Assembly: GCA_017620375.1 (NCBI GenBank)
Contig: JAFZQN010000032.1
Span: 1 to 48,548, forward strand
From: Lachnospiraceae bacterium
GTDB lineage: Bacteria; Bacillota; Clostridia; Lachnospirales; Lachnospiraceae
Length of the DNA: 48,548 nucleotides
Direction of reading: 5' to 3'
Of this stretch, positions 1 to 8,040 are shown piece by piece. The notes under the pieces are model-generated. The model was not told the DNA's origin, made no database searches, and saw nothing but the letters and a program-made list of their open reading frames with translations. How positions within the stretch are numbered: position 1 is the first letter of the stretch; every line of letters begins with the position of its first letter. The translations under genes and the position numbers were made by a program.

Positions 1-494
1 TATCAAAAACCGTCGGTACTGTTATACAGCCTGAAGATGAAATATTTATCAATAATGGCACCGAAATCGATATCAACAATTATATCAATGTCGCTGCCGG
101 CACCGATACCGGCTTCGAAGAAGTGGATGGCATAGGTCAGGAGCGCTCCACTGCCATCATTAAGTGGATATCCGAACAGAAAAATTCAGCATTGTTACAA
201 AAACTCCTTGGCATCATCCAACTGGAGAACAAAGAGAAAGCCGGAGAAAAGACAGGCAGCTGCGCCGGACTTACATTTGTAATAACCGGTGATGTTCATT
301 CGTTTAAAAACCGCGATGAATTCAAGGCTTATGTTGAAGCACAGGGCGGACATGTGGCAGGCAGTGTATCGGGTAAGACAAACTACCTGGTAAATAACGA
401 CATCAATTCCACCAGTTCTAAGAACACAAAAGCCAAATCCTTAGGCGTAGAGATCATAACCGAGGACACGTTTATCGAAAGGTTCGGAATATGA
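1..494 (+). CDS. ligA: NAD-dependent DNA ligase LigA, C-terminal part
   Basis: The reading frame is open from the left edge (frame starting at base 3) to the TGA at 492-494, so only about the last 163 residues are present. LigA seals nicks in duplex DNA using NAD+. The visible part has the end of the helix-hairpin-helix region (motif VDGIGQERSTAIIKW) followed by a C-terminal BRCT domain. The BRCT signature includes FVITGDVHSF, a GG in AQGGHVAG, and SVSGKTNYLVNND followed by KAKSLGVEIITEDTF. These match clostridial LigA proteins closely. The catalytic adenylation domain lies outside the window. The GTG at 123 is internal and not a real start. Confidence 0.88.
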   Translation, partial: SKTVGTVIQPEDEIFINNGTEIDINNYINVAAGTDTGFEEVDGIGQERSTAIIKWISEQKNSALLQKLLGIIQLENKEKAGEKTGSCAGLTFVITGDVHSFKNRDEFKAYVEAQGGHVAGSVSGKTNYLVNNDINSTSSKNTKAKSLGVEIITEDTFIERFGI

Positions 495-551
495 CTTCTT
501 AACAGGTAATAAATGTAGAATAACAGGTAGGTTTTCTCTACCGAAAAGATA

Positions 552-580
552 TTGACAATATATAAACCATAAGAGATAAT
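552..580 (+). promoter_or_regulatory. Sigma-A-type promoter upstream of the U32-like gene
   Basis: A perfect -35 (TTGACA, 552-557) is followed by a 17-bp spacer and GATAAT (575-580). It sits 57 bp before the ATG at 637, in the gap after ligA, and so should start a transcript separate from ligA. Confidence 0.75.
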
Positions 581-636
581 TAGAATGATGTTTGCCACTG
601 TGCTAACACAGTTATAAAAGAATAAGGGGATTACAA

Positions 637-1539
637 ATGTCAACACAAACAATTTACTGGCATATACCCGGATTATGTTACTTCGGGCTAATTAATCAGG
701 TGTTACTGGATACCATGAGAAGATATCCGAGTCATTTCAGGGATGGATATAAGATCGCATCCTGCTACGGTTCTTTCCCTGGAGCAATATGGAATGGCGG
801 CCGAAATCTGTTTGACGGGTTTAGCAGCAAAGCGGATGTGGAACGTATTATCGCCGCCTACAACAAACAGGGAGTACCTGCCAGATTTACATGGACAAAT
901 GTGTTATTAGAGGAAAAGCACATATATGATTCATATTGCAATATGATCATGAAAGTCGGAGATAACGGGATGAACCAGGTACTGGTCAACAGACCTATTC
1001 TGGAAGAATATATCCGTAAAGAATATCCGAGGTACAAGATCCTTTCGTCAACCACAAAACGTCTCTTAAATGCAGACGCTATTTTGGAAGAAGTAAAAAA
1101 AGACTATTTCCTGGTAGTACTTGATTACGATCTTAATCATAATGAAAGTGTGATAAACAAACTGCTTCCTGTAGCCGATAAGATCGAGATCCTTGTAAAT
1201 GAGACATGTCATCCGGGATGTGCGAGACGTGCCAATCATTATGTTGAGATATCAAAACATCAGCTTGAGTTTGATAACAGGATCCAATTCCCGTGCTCGG
1301 ATCCCACACCCGATAAGTGGAATTTTGAAAGAGTAAAAAAACTTCCTACTTTCATGTCAAATGAAGATATCGAAAAGTACATTGAAATGGGTTACAGAAA
1401 CTTTAAGATAGTCGGAAGAAGCGGACCTAAGCAATATATTATAGAATCGTACTTATATTTCCTTGTTAAAGATGAGAGCAGGGACTTTATAAGGAACATT
1501 CTTATGTCAACAATAACTAAGCTGTCCGGCGGTGTATAA
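637..1539 (+). CDS. U32-peptidase-like TIM-barrel protein of unknown function
   Basis: This 300-residue protein has an AGGGGA ribosome-binding site about 8 bases before its ATG. I do not recognise a named family with certainty. The run ILVNETCHPGCARRANHY, with two closely spaced cysteines and a following His, resembles the iron-sulfur-binding region of U32 peptidase-like proteins (the YhbU/UbiU group). The alternating strand and helix pattern fits a TIM barrel. No signal peptide or membrane segment is visible, so it is probably cytoplasmic. It has its own promoter and stands immediately before tldD/pmbA, but 79 bases separate it from tldD, so a shared role is only possible. The U32 link is an inference from motif and fold pattern. 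Confidence 0.6.
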   Translation: MSTQTIYWHIPGLCYFGLINQVLLDTMRRYPSHFRDGYKIASCYGSFPGAIWNGGRNLFDGFSSKADVERIIAAYNKQGVPARFTWTNVLLEEKHIYDSYCNMIMKVGDNGMNQVLVNRPILEEYIRKEYPRYKILSSTTKRLLNADAILEEVKKDYFLVVLDYDLNHNESVINKLLPVADKIEILVNETCHPGCARRANHYVEISKHQLEFDNRIQFPCSDPTPDKWNFERVKKLPTFMSNEDIEKYIEMGYRNFKIVGRSGPKQYIIESYLYFLVKDESRDFIRNILMSTITKLSGGV

Positions 1540-1618
1540 TATTTATATGCTTTGTAGAAAAATAGACCGCTAACACATAATCATATTTAAAGTAGATATA
1601 CTACAGAAAGGTAAATAC

Positions 1619-3004
1619 ATGATACAGGATTTATTCAAGTCAAAAAAAGAACTCTTTGCCGACGGCGTGCAGACCGTACTCAGAGCTCACGAAAACAGAA
1701 ACCGCAGGGTTGTGATCCTTAAAGGAAACATGGTGCAGAACTCCAGAAGCGCATCGAGAGGTATTTCCGCAAGAGTAAACAACAAGGGCACATTCGGTTT
1801 CGCATCTGTAGCAGATTACACACCCGAAGCAGCAGAGATGGTTATCAAGGCTGCTACCGAAAACGCTATGTTTTTAGGAAAGCACAGCTCTAGAAATGTA
1901 CAGCTTCCTGCATCTTTAGGCACCGGTGAAGTAGCACTTAACGGTGAGATAATAGATGTTGAGCAGAAGCTTATCATCGAAGCTTGTAAGACTTTAGATG
2001 ATTATATCGTAAAGAAATATCCCGACCTTAAGAGCCGTACTGTAGTATATACCGAGGATTCACAGGATAAGATCATCTATACATCCGATGCACATGACGG
2101 ACATGTAGTTATCCCCAGATGCTACATATACGTAATGCTGAGCTCCGAGACAAAAGACGGCACACCTATCGAGCTGTTTAAAGCATTGGGTGGATACGGC
2201 AGCTTCTACGATCATTTCGGAAACCTTGAAAAGTACTATCCCGAGATCGATCAGCTTTATCAAAGAGTAATGGATAAGACCGAAGGTGTATATGCCGAGG
2301 CAGGATATAAGACAGTAGTACTCGGTCCCAACATGGCAGGTATGCTGGCTCACGAGGCAGTAGGACATACTGTAGAGGCTGACCTTGTTAAGGCAGGCAG
2401 CGTAGCAGGTCCTTCATTAAACAAGCAGGTAGCATCAGAACTTGTAACCATGGTTGACTATGCAAATATCTATGAGGGTAAGCAGGCAGAACTTCCCGTA
2501 TATCTTGATGACGAAGGTACTATAGGTACCGATGCAGTACTCATCAAGGACGGTATCTTAGTCGGATACATGAATGACAGAGAGACTGCAGAAGAGTTCA
2601 ACGTTAAGCCCAACGGAAATGCGCGTGGCTGGAATTATTCAGATGAGCCCATCATCCGTATGAGAAATACAGCTATACTTCCCGGAAAGAGTAGCTTAGA
2701 TGAAATGATAGCTTCCGTAGAAGACGGGTATTATCTGATCGAATCCGGTAACGGCCAGGCAGACTTAACAGGCGAGTTTATGTTCAGTGTAAACTGCGGT
2801 TATGAGATCAAGAACGGTAAGCTTGGCAAGGCGCTCCTTGATACCACAGTATCAGGTGTAGCATTTGATATGTTAAAGACCGTAGATATGGTATCAAGCG
2901 AGATGGAATGGGTATCCAGCGGTTTCTGCGGTAAGAAACAGCCTATGGCGGTATCCATGGGTGGTCCCAACATGCGCTGCAAGATCATGATAGGAGGAAG
3001 ATAG
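1619..3004 (+). CDS. tldD: TldD-family metalloprotease subunit
   Basis: TldD is the catalytic subunit of the TldD/TldE heterodimer, a zinc protease that cleaves unfolded peptides. In enterobacteria it processes CcdA and the microcin B17 precursor. The 461-residue product carries the zinc motif HEAVGH (H245, E246, H249). A conserved C-terminal cysteine, C437 in SSGFCGKKQP, matches the third zinc ligand of the family. AGAAAGG lies 8 bases before the ATG. The stop codon is one base from the ATG of the partner gene, so the two are translationally linked. The length is normal for the family. Its natural substrate here is unknown; no peptide-antibiotic gene was seen nearby. Confidence 0.93.
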   Translation: MIQDLFKSKKELFADGVQTVLRAHENRNRRVVILKGNMVQNSRSASRGISARVNNKGTFGFASVADYTPEAAEMVIKAATENAMFLGKHSSRNVQLPASLGTGEVALNGEIIDVEQKLIIEACKTLDDYIVKKYPDLKSRTVVYTEDSQDKIIYTSDAHDGHVVIPRCYIYVMLSSETKDGTPIELFKALGGYGSFYDHFGNLEKYYPEIDQLYQRVMDKTEGVYAEAGYKTVVLGPNMAGMLAHEAVGHTVEADLVKAGSVAGPSLNKQVASELVTMVDYANIYEGKQAELPVYLDDEGTIGTDAVLIKDGILVGYMNDRETAEEFNVKPNGNARGWNYSDEPIIRMRNTAILPGKSSLDEMIASVEDGYYLIESGNGQADLTGEFMFSVNCGYEIKNGKLGKALLDTTVSGVAFDMLKTVDMVSSEMEWVSSGFCGKKQPMAVSMGGPNMRCKIMIGGR

Positions 3005-3005
3005 T

Positions 3006-4304
3006 ATGTCTAACATTCGTGAAAAAGCCGACCTCTTTGATAAGATAATCAAGGATACAGGCATTACAAAATATAAATACACACTGGTAAACTCAGAGAA
3101 AAGAGAACTCAATCTTGAATCAGGAGATTTCAAGCTTTTCCGTACCGTATTCAGTAACAGCGGTTCTATAAAAGTATTTAAGGATAACAAGACCGGTTCC
3201 GCATCGGGAAACGATATCTCCGAAGAAGGACTTAAAGGTCTCGCTAAGGATGCTTTGGTATCTGCAGAGTCATCACAGGAAGATCCCGCACATGACATTG
3301 CTCCCAAGGTAGACCCCCATGTATTTAAGCAGGGTGTTTTAGAGCCCGATGTAGATAAGTTTATAGAGAGGATCAAGGAGCTGCTTGATACCATAGCTAA
3401 GGAATATCCTTTGGTAAAGGTATTCTCATCCATCGGCTCATATGACCGTTATAACTGGTTCTCAAGAAACTCCAACGGTACAGAGTTCGAAGGATTTGGC
3501 GGCAGCTACGGTATATCCATAGAGATCTGTGCTACCGACGGAAAAGCTACCACAGGTATGGATTATACCGGCGTTGACATGATCAACCTTGACACCCCTA
3601 TCATTGAGCTCGGTGATATCAGAGCTCATTTAAGAGATATTGAAAAGAGCCTTTATCCTGAGAGCATTGAAGGAAAATTCGAGGGTGCGGTTATCTTTAC
3701 ACCTGCCAGCACAGGCGACTTTATCTCATCTGTACTCGGTAATTACATCAGCGACGGCGTAATAATCGAAGGCACCAGCCAGTGGCTTGACAAGGTTGGC
3801 GAGCAGGTAGCAAGCGATAAGCTTACCGTAAGGCTTGATCCGTTCGACGAGAGGATTAATATCGGTGAGCGTGCTACATCAAACGGTTTCCTTTCAGAGG
3901 CAGTAACACTTATTGATAAGGGCGTGCTTAAGACTCACTGGTTAAGCTTATACGCAGCCAACAAGACAGGACGTCCCGTAGTTAAGAACACAGGCTTCGA
4001 CCTTATCGTAGAGCCCGGTGACAAGAGCTTCGACGAGATGCTTTCATCTATCGACAAGGGCCTTATCTTAGGCAGATTCTCAGGCGGTAACCCCGGTGCC
4101 AACGGCGAGTTCTCCGGCGTAGCAAAGAGCAGCTTCCTTATCGAAAACGGTAAGATCAAGTGTGCTGTAACAGAAGCTATGATCAGTGGTAACTTAGGTG
4201 ATGTAGTAAAGAATATCAGATCAATATCAAAAGAGCTTTGCTGCAACGGCGGTGCTGTAGTACCTTACATAGCAGTTGACGGAATCACCATTTCAGGTAA
4301 ATAA
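3006..4304 (+). CDS. pmbA: TldE/PmbA-family non-catalytic protease subunit
   Basis: This 432-residue protein is the TldE (PmbA) partner of TldD. It follows tldD by one base, with AGGAGG inside the end of tldD as ribosome-binding site. It lacks the HExxxH zinc motif, as expected for TldE, which completes the substrate chamber instead of binding metal. Typical family segments are GAVIFTPASTGDFISSVLGN near the middle and GNPGANGEFSGVAKSSFLIE near the C-terminus. Order, spacing and length agree with a two-gene tldD-tldE operon. It is expected to be cytoplasmic. Confidence 0.92.
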   Translation: MSNIREKADLFDKIIKDTGITKYKYTLVNSEKRELNLESGDFKLFRTVFSNSGSIKVFKDNKTGSASGNDISEEGLKGLAKDALVSAESSQEDPAHDIAPKVDPHVFKQGVLEPDVDKFIERIKELLDTIAKEYPLVKVFSSIGSYDRYNWFSRNSNGTEFEGFGGSYGISIEICATDGKATTGMDYTGVDMINLDTPIIELGDIRAHLRDIEKSLYPESIEGKFEGAVIFTPASTGDFISSVLGNYISDGVIIEGTSQWLDKVGEQVASDKLTVRLDPFDERINIGERATSNGFLSEAVTLIDKGVLKTHWLSLYAANKTGRPVVKNTGFDLIVEPGDKSFDEMLSSIDKGLILGRFSGGNPGANGEFSGVAKSSFLIENGKIKCAVTEAMISGNLGDVVKNIRSISKELCCNGGAVVPYIAVDGITISGK

Positions 4305-4314
4305 TAAATACCTC

Positions 4315-4343
4315 TTGAAAAATCAAATAAGAAGTGGTATAAA
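4315..4343 (+). promoter_or_regulatory. Promoter of ilvE
   Basis: TTGAAA (4315-4320), a 17-bp spacer and TATAAA (4338-4343), with a TG one base upstream of the -10 (extended -10). It lies 33 bases before the ilvE ATG and downstream of the pmbA stop. Confidence 0.7.
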
Positions 4344-4376
4344 TAAAGTTAATTTTAATAGACGGAGGTATGCATT

Positions 4377-5402
4377 ATGGCAAAGAAAGATATTGACTGG
4401 GGCAGTCTGGGATTCGGCTATATCAAGACCGACTACAGATATGTATCCAATTACAAAGACGGTGCATGGGATAACGGCACCATGACAGATGACGGAAATG
4501 TTGTACTTAGTGAGTGTGCTGGTGTTATCCAGTATGCACAGACAGTATTTGAGGGCTTAAAGGCTTATGAGACCGAGGACGGCCGTATCGTTACCTTCCG
4601 CCCTGACTTAAACGCAGAAAGAATAGAACAGTCTGCAAAGAGACTTGAGATCCCCGTATTCCCTAAGGAGAGATTCATCGATGCTGTTAAGCAAGTAGTT
4701 AAGATGAATGCAGATTATGTTCCTCCTTACGGATCAGGCGCTACATTCTATCTTCGTCCCGTATTATTCGGAACCAACCCTGTTATCGGTGTTAAGCCCG
4801 CTAACGAGTATCAGTTCAGAATTTTCGGTACACCCGTTGGTCCTTACTTCAAGGGCGGCGTAAAGCCTCTTACAATAAAGGTAAGTGATTTTGACCGTGC
4901 AGCACCCAACGGTACAGGTAACATCAAGGCAGGTCTTAACTATGCTATGTCATTACATGCAATCGTTACCGCTCATGCAGAAGGCTACGATGAGAACATG
5001 TATCTTGATCCCAAGACACGTACAAACGTTGAGGAGACCGGCGGAGCAAACTTCCTGTTCGTAACAAAGGACGGCACAGTTGTTACTCCTAAGTCTGACA
5101 GCATCCTTCCTTCGATCACCAGACGTTCACTTGTATATGTTGCTCAGCATTACTTAGGACTCAAGGCAGAAGAAAGAGTTATTCCTTTCGAGGAAGTTAA
5201 GGATATGGCAGAGTGTGGTCTTTGCGGTACCGCGGCAGTTATCTCACCTGTAGGTAAGATCGTTGACCACGGAAAAGAGATCTGCTTACCCAGCGGCATG
5301 ACCGAGATGGGACCTATCACCAAGAAGCTGTATGACACATTAACAGGTATCCAGATGGGCCGCATCGAAGCACCCGAAGGCTGGATCTACGAGATCAAAT
5401 AA
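4377..5402 (+). CDS. ilvE: Branched-chain amino acid aminotransferase
   Basis: IlvE transfers the amino group between glutamate and the 2-oxo acids of valine, leucine and isoleucine, using pyridoxal phosphate. The 341-residue protein is of fold-type IV and has the longer, eukaryote-like layout. The Schiff-base lysine is K184 in GNIKAGLNYAMS. The NVEETGGANFLFV and TRRSLVYVAQ segments are typical of the PLP site and its surroundings. A CGLC pair lies before GTAAVISPVG. Ribosome-binding site GGAGG at 4364-4368. It is monocistronic: its own promoter lies upstream and a hairpin terminator follows. Ordinary housekeeping gene with no visible defect. Confidence 0.93.
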   Translation: MAKKDIDWGSLGFGYIKTDYRYVSNYKDGAWDNGTMTDDGNVVLSECAGVIQYAQTVFEGLKAYETEDGRIVTFRPDLNAERIEQSAKRLEIPVFPKERFIDAVKQVVKMNADYVPPYGSGATFYLRPVLFGTNPVIGVKPANEYQFRIFGTPVGPYFKGGVKPLTIKVSDFDRAAPNGTGNIKAGLNYAMSLHAIVTAHAEGYDENMYLDPKTRTNVEETGGANFLFVTKDGTVVTPKSDSILPSITRRSLVYVAQHYLGLKAEERVIPFEEVKDMAECGLCGTAAVISPVGKIVDHGKEICLPSGMTEMGPITKKLYDTLTGIQMGRIEAPEGWIYEIK

Positions 5403-5431
5403 TAATTACAGATAACGAATAATAAATATTT

Positions 5432-5475
5432 ACCTCCTCTTGAGTCAATAGCGACACCAAGAGGAGGTTCATTGT
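5432..5475 (+). terminator. Hairpin terminator after ilvE
   Basis: An 11-bp perfect inverted repeat (ACCTCCTCTTG at 5432-5442, CAAGAGGAGGT at 5458-5468) with a 15-base loop sits between the convergent ilvE and higA genes. The T-tract is poor, so termination strength is uncertain. Confidence 0.55.
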
Positions 5476-5480
5476 TTATA

Positions 5481-5783
5481 TCAATTAACCATTTGTTTAT
5501 ATGGCGTAATTTCATCGATTTCAGCATGAATATTATTTCTAACTTTTCTAAGGTCTATATCGTTCTGTATATCAAGAAAATAGCTGGCAGATAATCCAAA
5601 GTATTTAGCTAAACGTAATGAGGTATCTGCGGAAATCCTACGTCTATTATGCATTATGTCTTGAATCCTTGAAACAGGGACATGTATATCATTAGCAAGC
5701 TTATATGCAGATAATCCAAGAGGTTTCATAAATTCTTCAATTAAAATTTCTCCGACTTCCGGTGTTTTAATAAACATATCCAT
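5481..5783 (-). CDS. higA: HigA-family antitoxin (XRE helix-turn-helix)
   Basis: The 100-residue product matches HigA antitoxins, which bind the HigB RNase and repress the operon. It has the family start (PEVGEILIEEFMKPLGLSAY), then a helix-turn-helix with VSRIQDIMHNRRRISAD and SLRLAKYFGLSASYFLD. The open frame runs further upstream to 5825, but the start at 5783 is chosen because AGAAAGGA lies 7 bases before it and because HigA proteins begin with this sequence. It lies 41 bases downstream of higB, in the usual toxin-first order. It is expected to bind the operator region at the higB promoter. Confidence 0.9.
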   Translation of the reverse strand: MDMFIKTPEVGEILIEEFMKPLGLSAYKLANDIHVPVSRIQDIMHNRRRISADTSLRLAKYFGLSASYFLDIQNDIDLRKVRNNIHAEIDEITPYKQMVN

Positions 5784-5824
5784 ATCATTGTCCTTTCTAA
5801 ATCTGTTTAATTTTATAAGAAACA

Positions 5825-6106
5825 TTAGTGATAGTCAACAATCTCAACATTGTAGAAATTATTATTATCTTCTATAAAACATATTCTATATTGATCATTT
5901 ATCCTAATACTGTACTGCCCTTTTCTGTCACCGGATAAGGCTTCAAGATGATTTGAAGGAGGGACTCTTAAATCGTTAAGTCCGACAGCATTGTTCATCA
6001 TAATTAGTTTTCTAAGGGCTACCGGCTGTATATCATGAGGAAGCTTTTTTGAAAACACTTGATTATATATTTTTTGAGTCTCTTTGTCAGCGAATGTTTT
6101 TATCAT
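5825..6106 (-). CDS. higB: HigB-family toxin (RelE-fold mRNA interferase)
   Basis: HigB toxins cleave mRNA on the ribosome. This 93-residue protein has the family pattern: LRKLIMMNNAVGLNDLRVPP, then LEALSGDRKGQYSIRINDQYRICF, and the characteristic end VEIVDYH. The open frame extends upstream to 6280, but that extension covers the promoter, so it cannot be translated from the main transcript. The start at 6106 is chosen because homologues begin MIKTFADKET. The predicted transcription start is within about one base of this ATG and no Shine-Dalgarno sequence is visible, so the message may be leaderless. The gene is followed by higA. Confidence 0.9.
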   Translation of the reverse strand: MIKTFADKETQKIYNQVFSKKLPHDIQPVALRKLIMMNNAVGLNDLRVPPSNHLEALSGDRKGQYSIRINDQYRICFIEDNNNFYNVEIVDYH

Positions 6107-6112
6107 ATACAT

Positions 6113-6141
6113 ATTATACACGTAAATCATGTACATGTCAA
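6113..6141 (-). promoter_or_regulatory. Consensus promoter and probable operator of higBA
   Basis: On the minus strand this is TTGACA (plus-strand 6136-6141), a 17-bp spacer and TATAAT (6113-6118), a perfect match to consensus. A 10-bp perfect palindrome, CATGTACATG (6128-6137), overlaps the -35 and the spacer and is a good candidate for the HigA operator. The -10 ends only 7 bases before the higB ATG. Confidence 0.8.
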
Positions 6142-6172
6142 GCAGGTATATACCTTTAAGTAGGATAAAAAC

Positions 6173-6199
6173 GTGACAACAGAACCGTCCCTCTCTCAC
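6173..6199 (+). repeat. Dispersed GAACCGTCCC element, copy A
   Basis: The core AGAACCGTCCCTC is flanked by GTGACA on the left and TCTCAC on the right, an inverted repeat with one mismatch. It sits between the divergent higB and fibronectin-III genes. Same core as the copies at 8011, 15713 and 33903. Confidence 0.7.
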
Positions 6200-6226
6200 A
6201 AAACATACTCTAATGCGAAAACCCCA

Positions 6227-6255
6227 TTGTATTATTTTTATTATTATGCTACAAT
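6227..6255 (+). promoter_or_regulatory. Promoter of the secreted fibronectin-III gene
   Basis: TTGTAT (6227-6232), a 17-bp spacer and TACAAT (6250-6255) preceded by TGC, giving an extended -10. It lies 53 bases before the ATG at 6308. Confidence 0.65.
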
Positions 6256-6307
6256 GAATACAAGTTTTATAGGGGTACAAAACTATATTAATAGGAGGGT
6301 TTACGTG

Positions 6308-7931
6308 ATGAAGAAAAGGTTATTCAAAGTATTTGGTCTTTTATTACTGGTTGTAGCATTAGCAATTCCTTTTGCTTCAACAAATGTTAAAGCAGCTGAT
6401 AAGTTTATGGAAAAGTATTTTCCGAACGGGATTGAGAAGATCAAGCCTAATAAGCTGCTGATCGATATCGACGAGAATGATACTTGCTGGATCGGAGCCA
6501 TCGTAAAGCAGAACGACGATATCCTGAAGATGGTCAGGGACTTTGAAGCTTGCGAAGAATACGTTGATTATACAGATGATTTTTATTGGGATAGTAGTAT
6601 ACTAAAGTTCTATGTGGATAACGGAATAGATGCTTTGGAGACCACTGTTCAGTTTGATATCTCAATTGACGGCGGAGACTGGCAGTATAATAAGAGTTGG
6701 GATAAAAAGGAACAGGACATGTATAAGGACGGGTTCAACTTTATATGATGCTTTTGGCGGATCCGTCGATGACAACTCTGCATATTTTACGATAATGGAT
6801 GCAGGTGTTGCAGTCGACGGGAAGCTGCTGAAGAAGACTGTTGCTGCGAAGAAAGATGGACGGGATCAATTCGACCTTAAAAACCATACGTTCAAAGTTA
6901 GATATCGTTACTGCGTTCAGTACGGATTGCTAAATAATCATGAAGCGGGGATTCAGTATTATTTCACTGACTGGTCGGATACAACCACATTTGGAAAGAC
7001 TACGGACCAGAATCTCGAGATTCCGGATGAGATGCCGGCTCCCGATATTTCAAATCCTAAGAGAGAACTGAATGAAGACGGAATATGGGATTATGTTTCT
7101 GTCATGACTCATTTTTCTCATGATGTTACTGATACTTCGAATGCAATCTACTTAACAACAGGAGAGCGCGAACCCTTCGTTATCATCACAGAAGTGGCTG
7201 TGGACGATCTGACCGAGAAAAAATTCTATGATGGCTATATGGCTAATGCCACATGGTTGTCTGACGGTCAGCGAGGCGTTTCATTTGATTATGATGGATC
7301 ATTCACCGATAAGTCAAGGCTGCTTATCCGTGCAAAGGTTAAATGTGATTCGTTAGGCAAGGATTCAAAATACGATTACGCAGTAGACAAGGTAAAGAAT
7401 CTTAAGGTTAAGAAGGCTAAGACGACTTCTCTTACACTTACCTGGAGTAAGGTCGACGGTGCAGAATTTTATGAGATATATGATAAGAACAATAAGCTTG
7501 TAACTACATCCAAGACTAACAGCGTAACTATTAAGAAGCTTAAGGCTGCTACGGGATATGACTACAAGGTACGTGCTGTAACAGATAAGGTATTCGTTGG
7601 TCCTTTCAGTGATACCTTACAATGTGCTACAATGCCTAAAAAGAGCAAGGTTACAAAGGTTGCTCTTTCGGGTGATAATTTCACATTAACTTATAAGAAG
7701 GTAGCCGGCAGCGGATACCAGATCCAGGTAGCTACCGATAAGAAGTTTAAGAATATCATAGCTGATCAGTCAGTAAAGGACAGCAAGTCCGTAAAGATTA
7801 GCGATACTATTGAAGGTGCATCCGAGTTAAAGGGTAAGACATTATACGTAAGAGTAAGAGCTTACTTCAACTACGGTTCAGCCACAACATACGCTTCGTG
7901 GAGCAAAGTAAAGAGTTTTACCGCCAAATAA
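6308..7931 (+). pseudogene. Secreted fibronectin type III protein, frameshifted
   Basis: The gene starts at the ATG at 6308 behind AGGAGGG (6293-6299). A signal peptide follows (MKKRLF, a hydrophobic stretch GLLLLVVALAIPF, then NVKA-AD), so the product is exported. The first frame stops at 6748 after 146 residues. The second frame carries the rest to 7931. Dropping one G from the GGG at 6731-6733 joins them smoothly (MYKDG then STLYDAFGGSVDD) and gives one protein of about 540 residues. The C-terminal part has two fibronectin-III-like modules, the first starting near VKNLKVKKAKTTSLTLTW. The middle is an unassigned extracellular region. As read, only a short exported fragment is made. A base-calling error, a real mutation or a phase-variable site are all possible. 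The ligand is unknown. Confidence 0.8.
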
Positions 7932-7973
7932 GGTAATCGAAGTTTTTGAGGGTTTTACAAATAATGATTTAAA

Positions 7974-8007
7974 AACGGGCGTCCACCTGTCACGGTGAAC
8001 GCCCGTT
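7974..8007 (-). terminator. Terminator of the araC-type gene
   Basis: A 9-bp perfect stem (AACGGGCGT 7974-7982, ACGCCCGTT 7999-8007) is extended by CACC/GGTG after one mismatch, with the loop TGTCAC. Read on the minus strand it is followed by a run of five T, so it ends the regulator gene at 8041. It may also slow the convergent transcript. Confidence 0.8.
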
Positions 8008-8010
8008 AAA

Positions 8011-8040
8011 TGTGACAGCAGAACCGTACCCCTTGTCACA
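8011..8040 (+). repeat. Dispersed GAACCGTCCC element, copy B
   Basis: Core CAGAACCGTACCCC sits inside a perfect 7-bp inverted repeat, TGTGACA (8011-8017) and TGTCACA (8034-8040). It directly abuts the stop codon of the minus-strand regulator (8041-8043). A further TGTCAC lies in the loop of the neighbouring terminator (7988-7993), so the left arm has two possible partners. Confidence 0.75.

Noticed and set aside
5825-6280. 151-codon version of HigB
   Set aside because: The extra N-terminus reads through the promoter and the start region and does not match the family.
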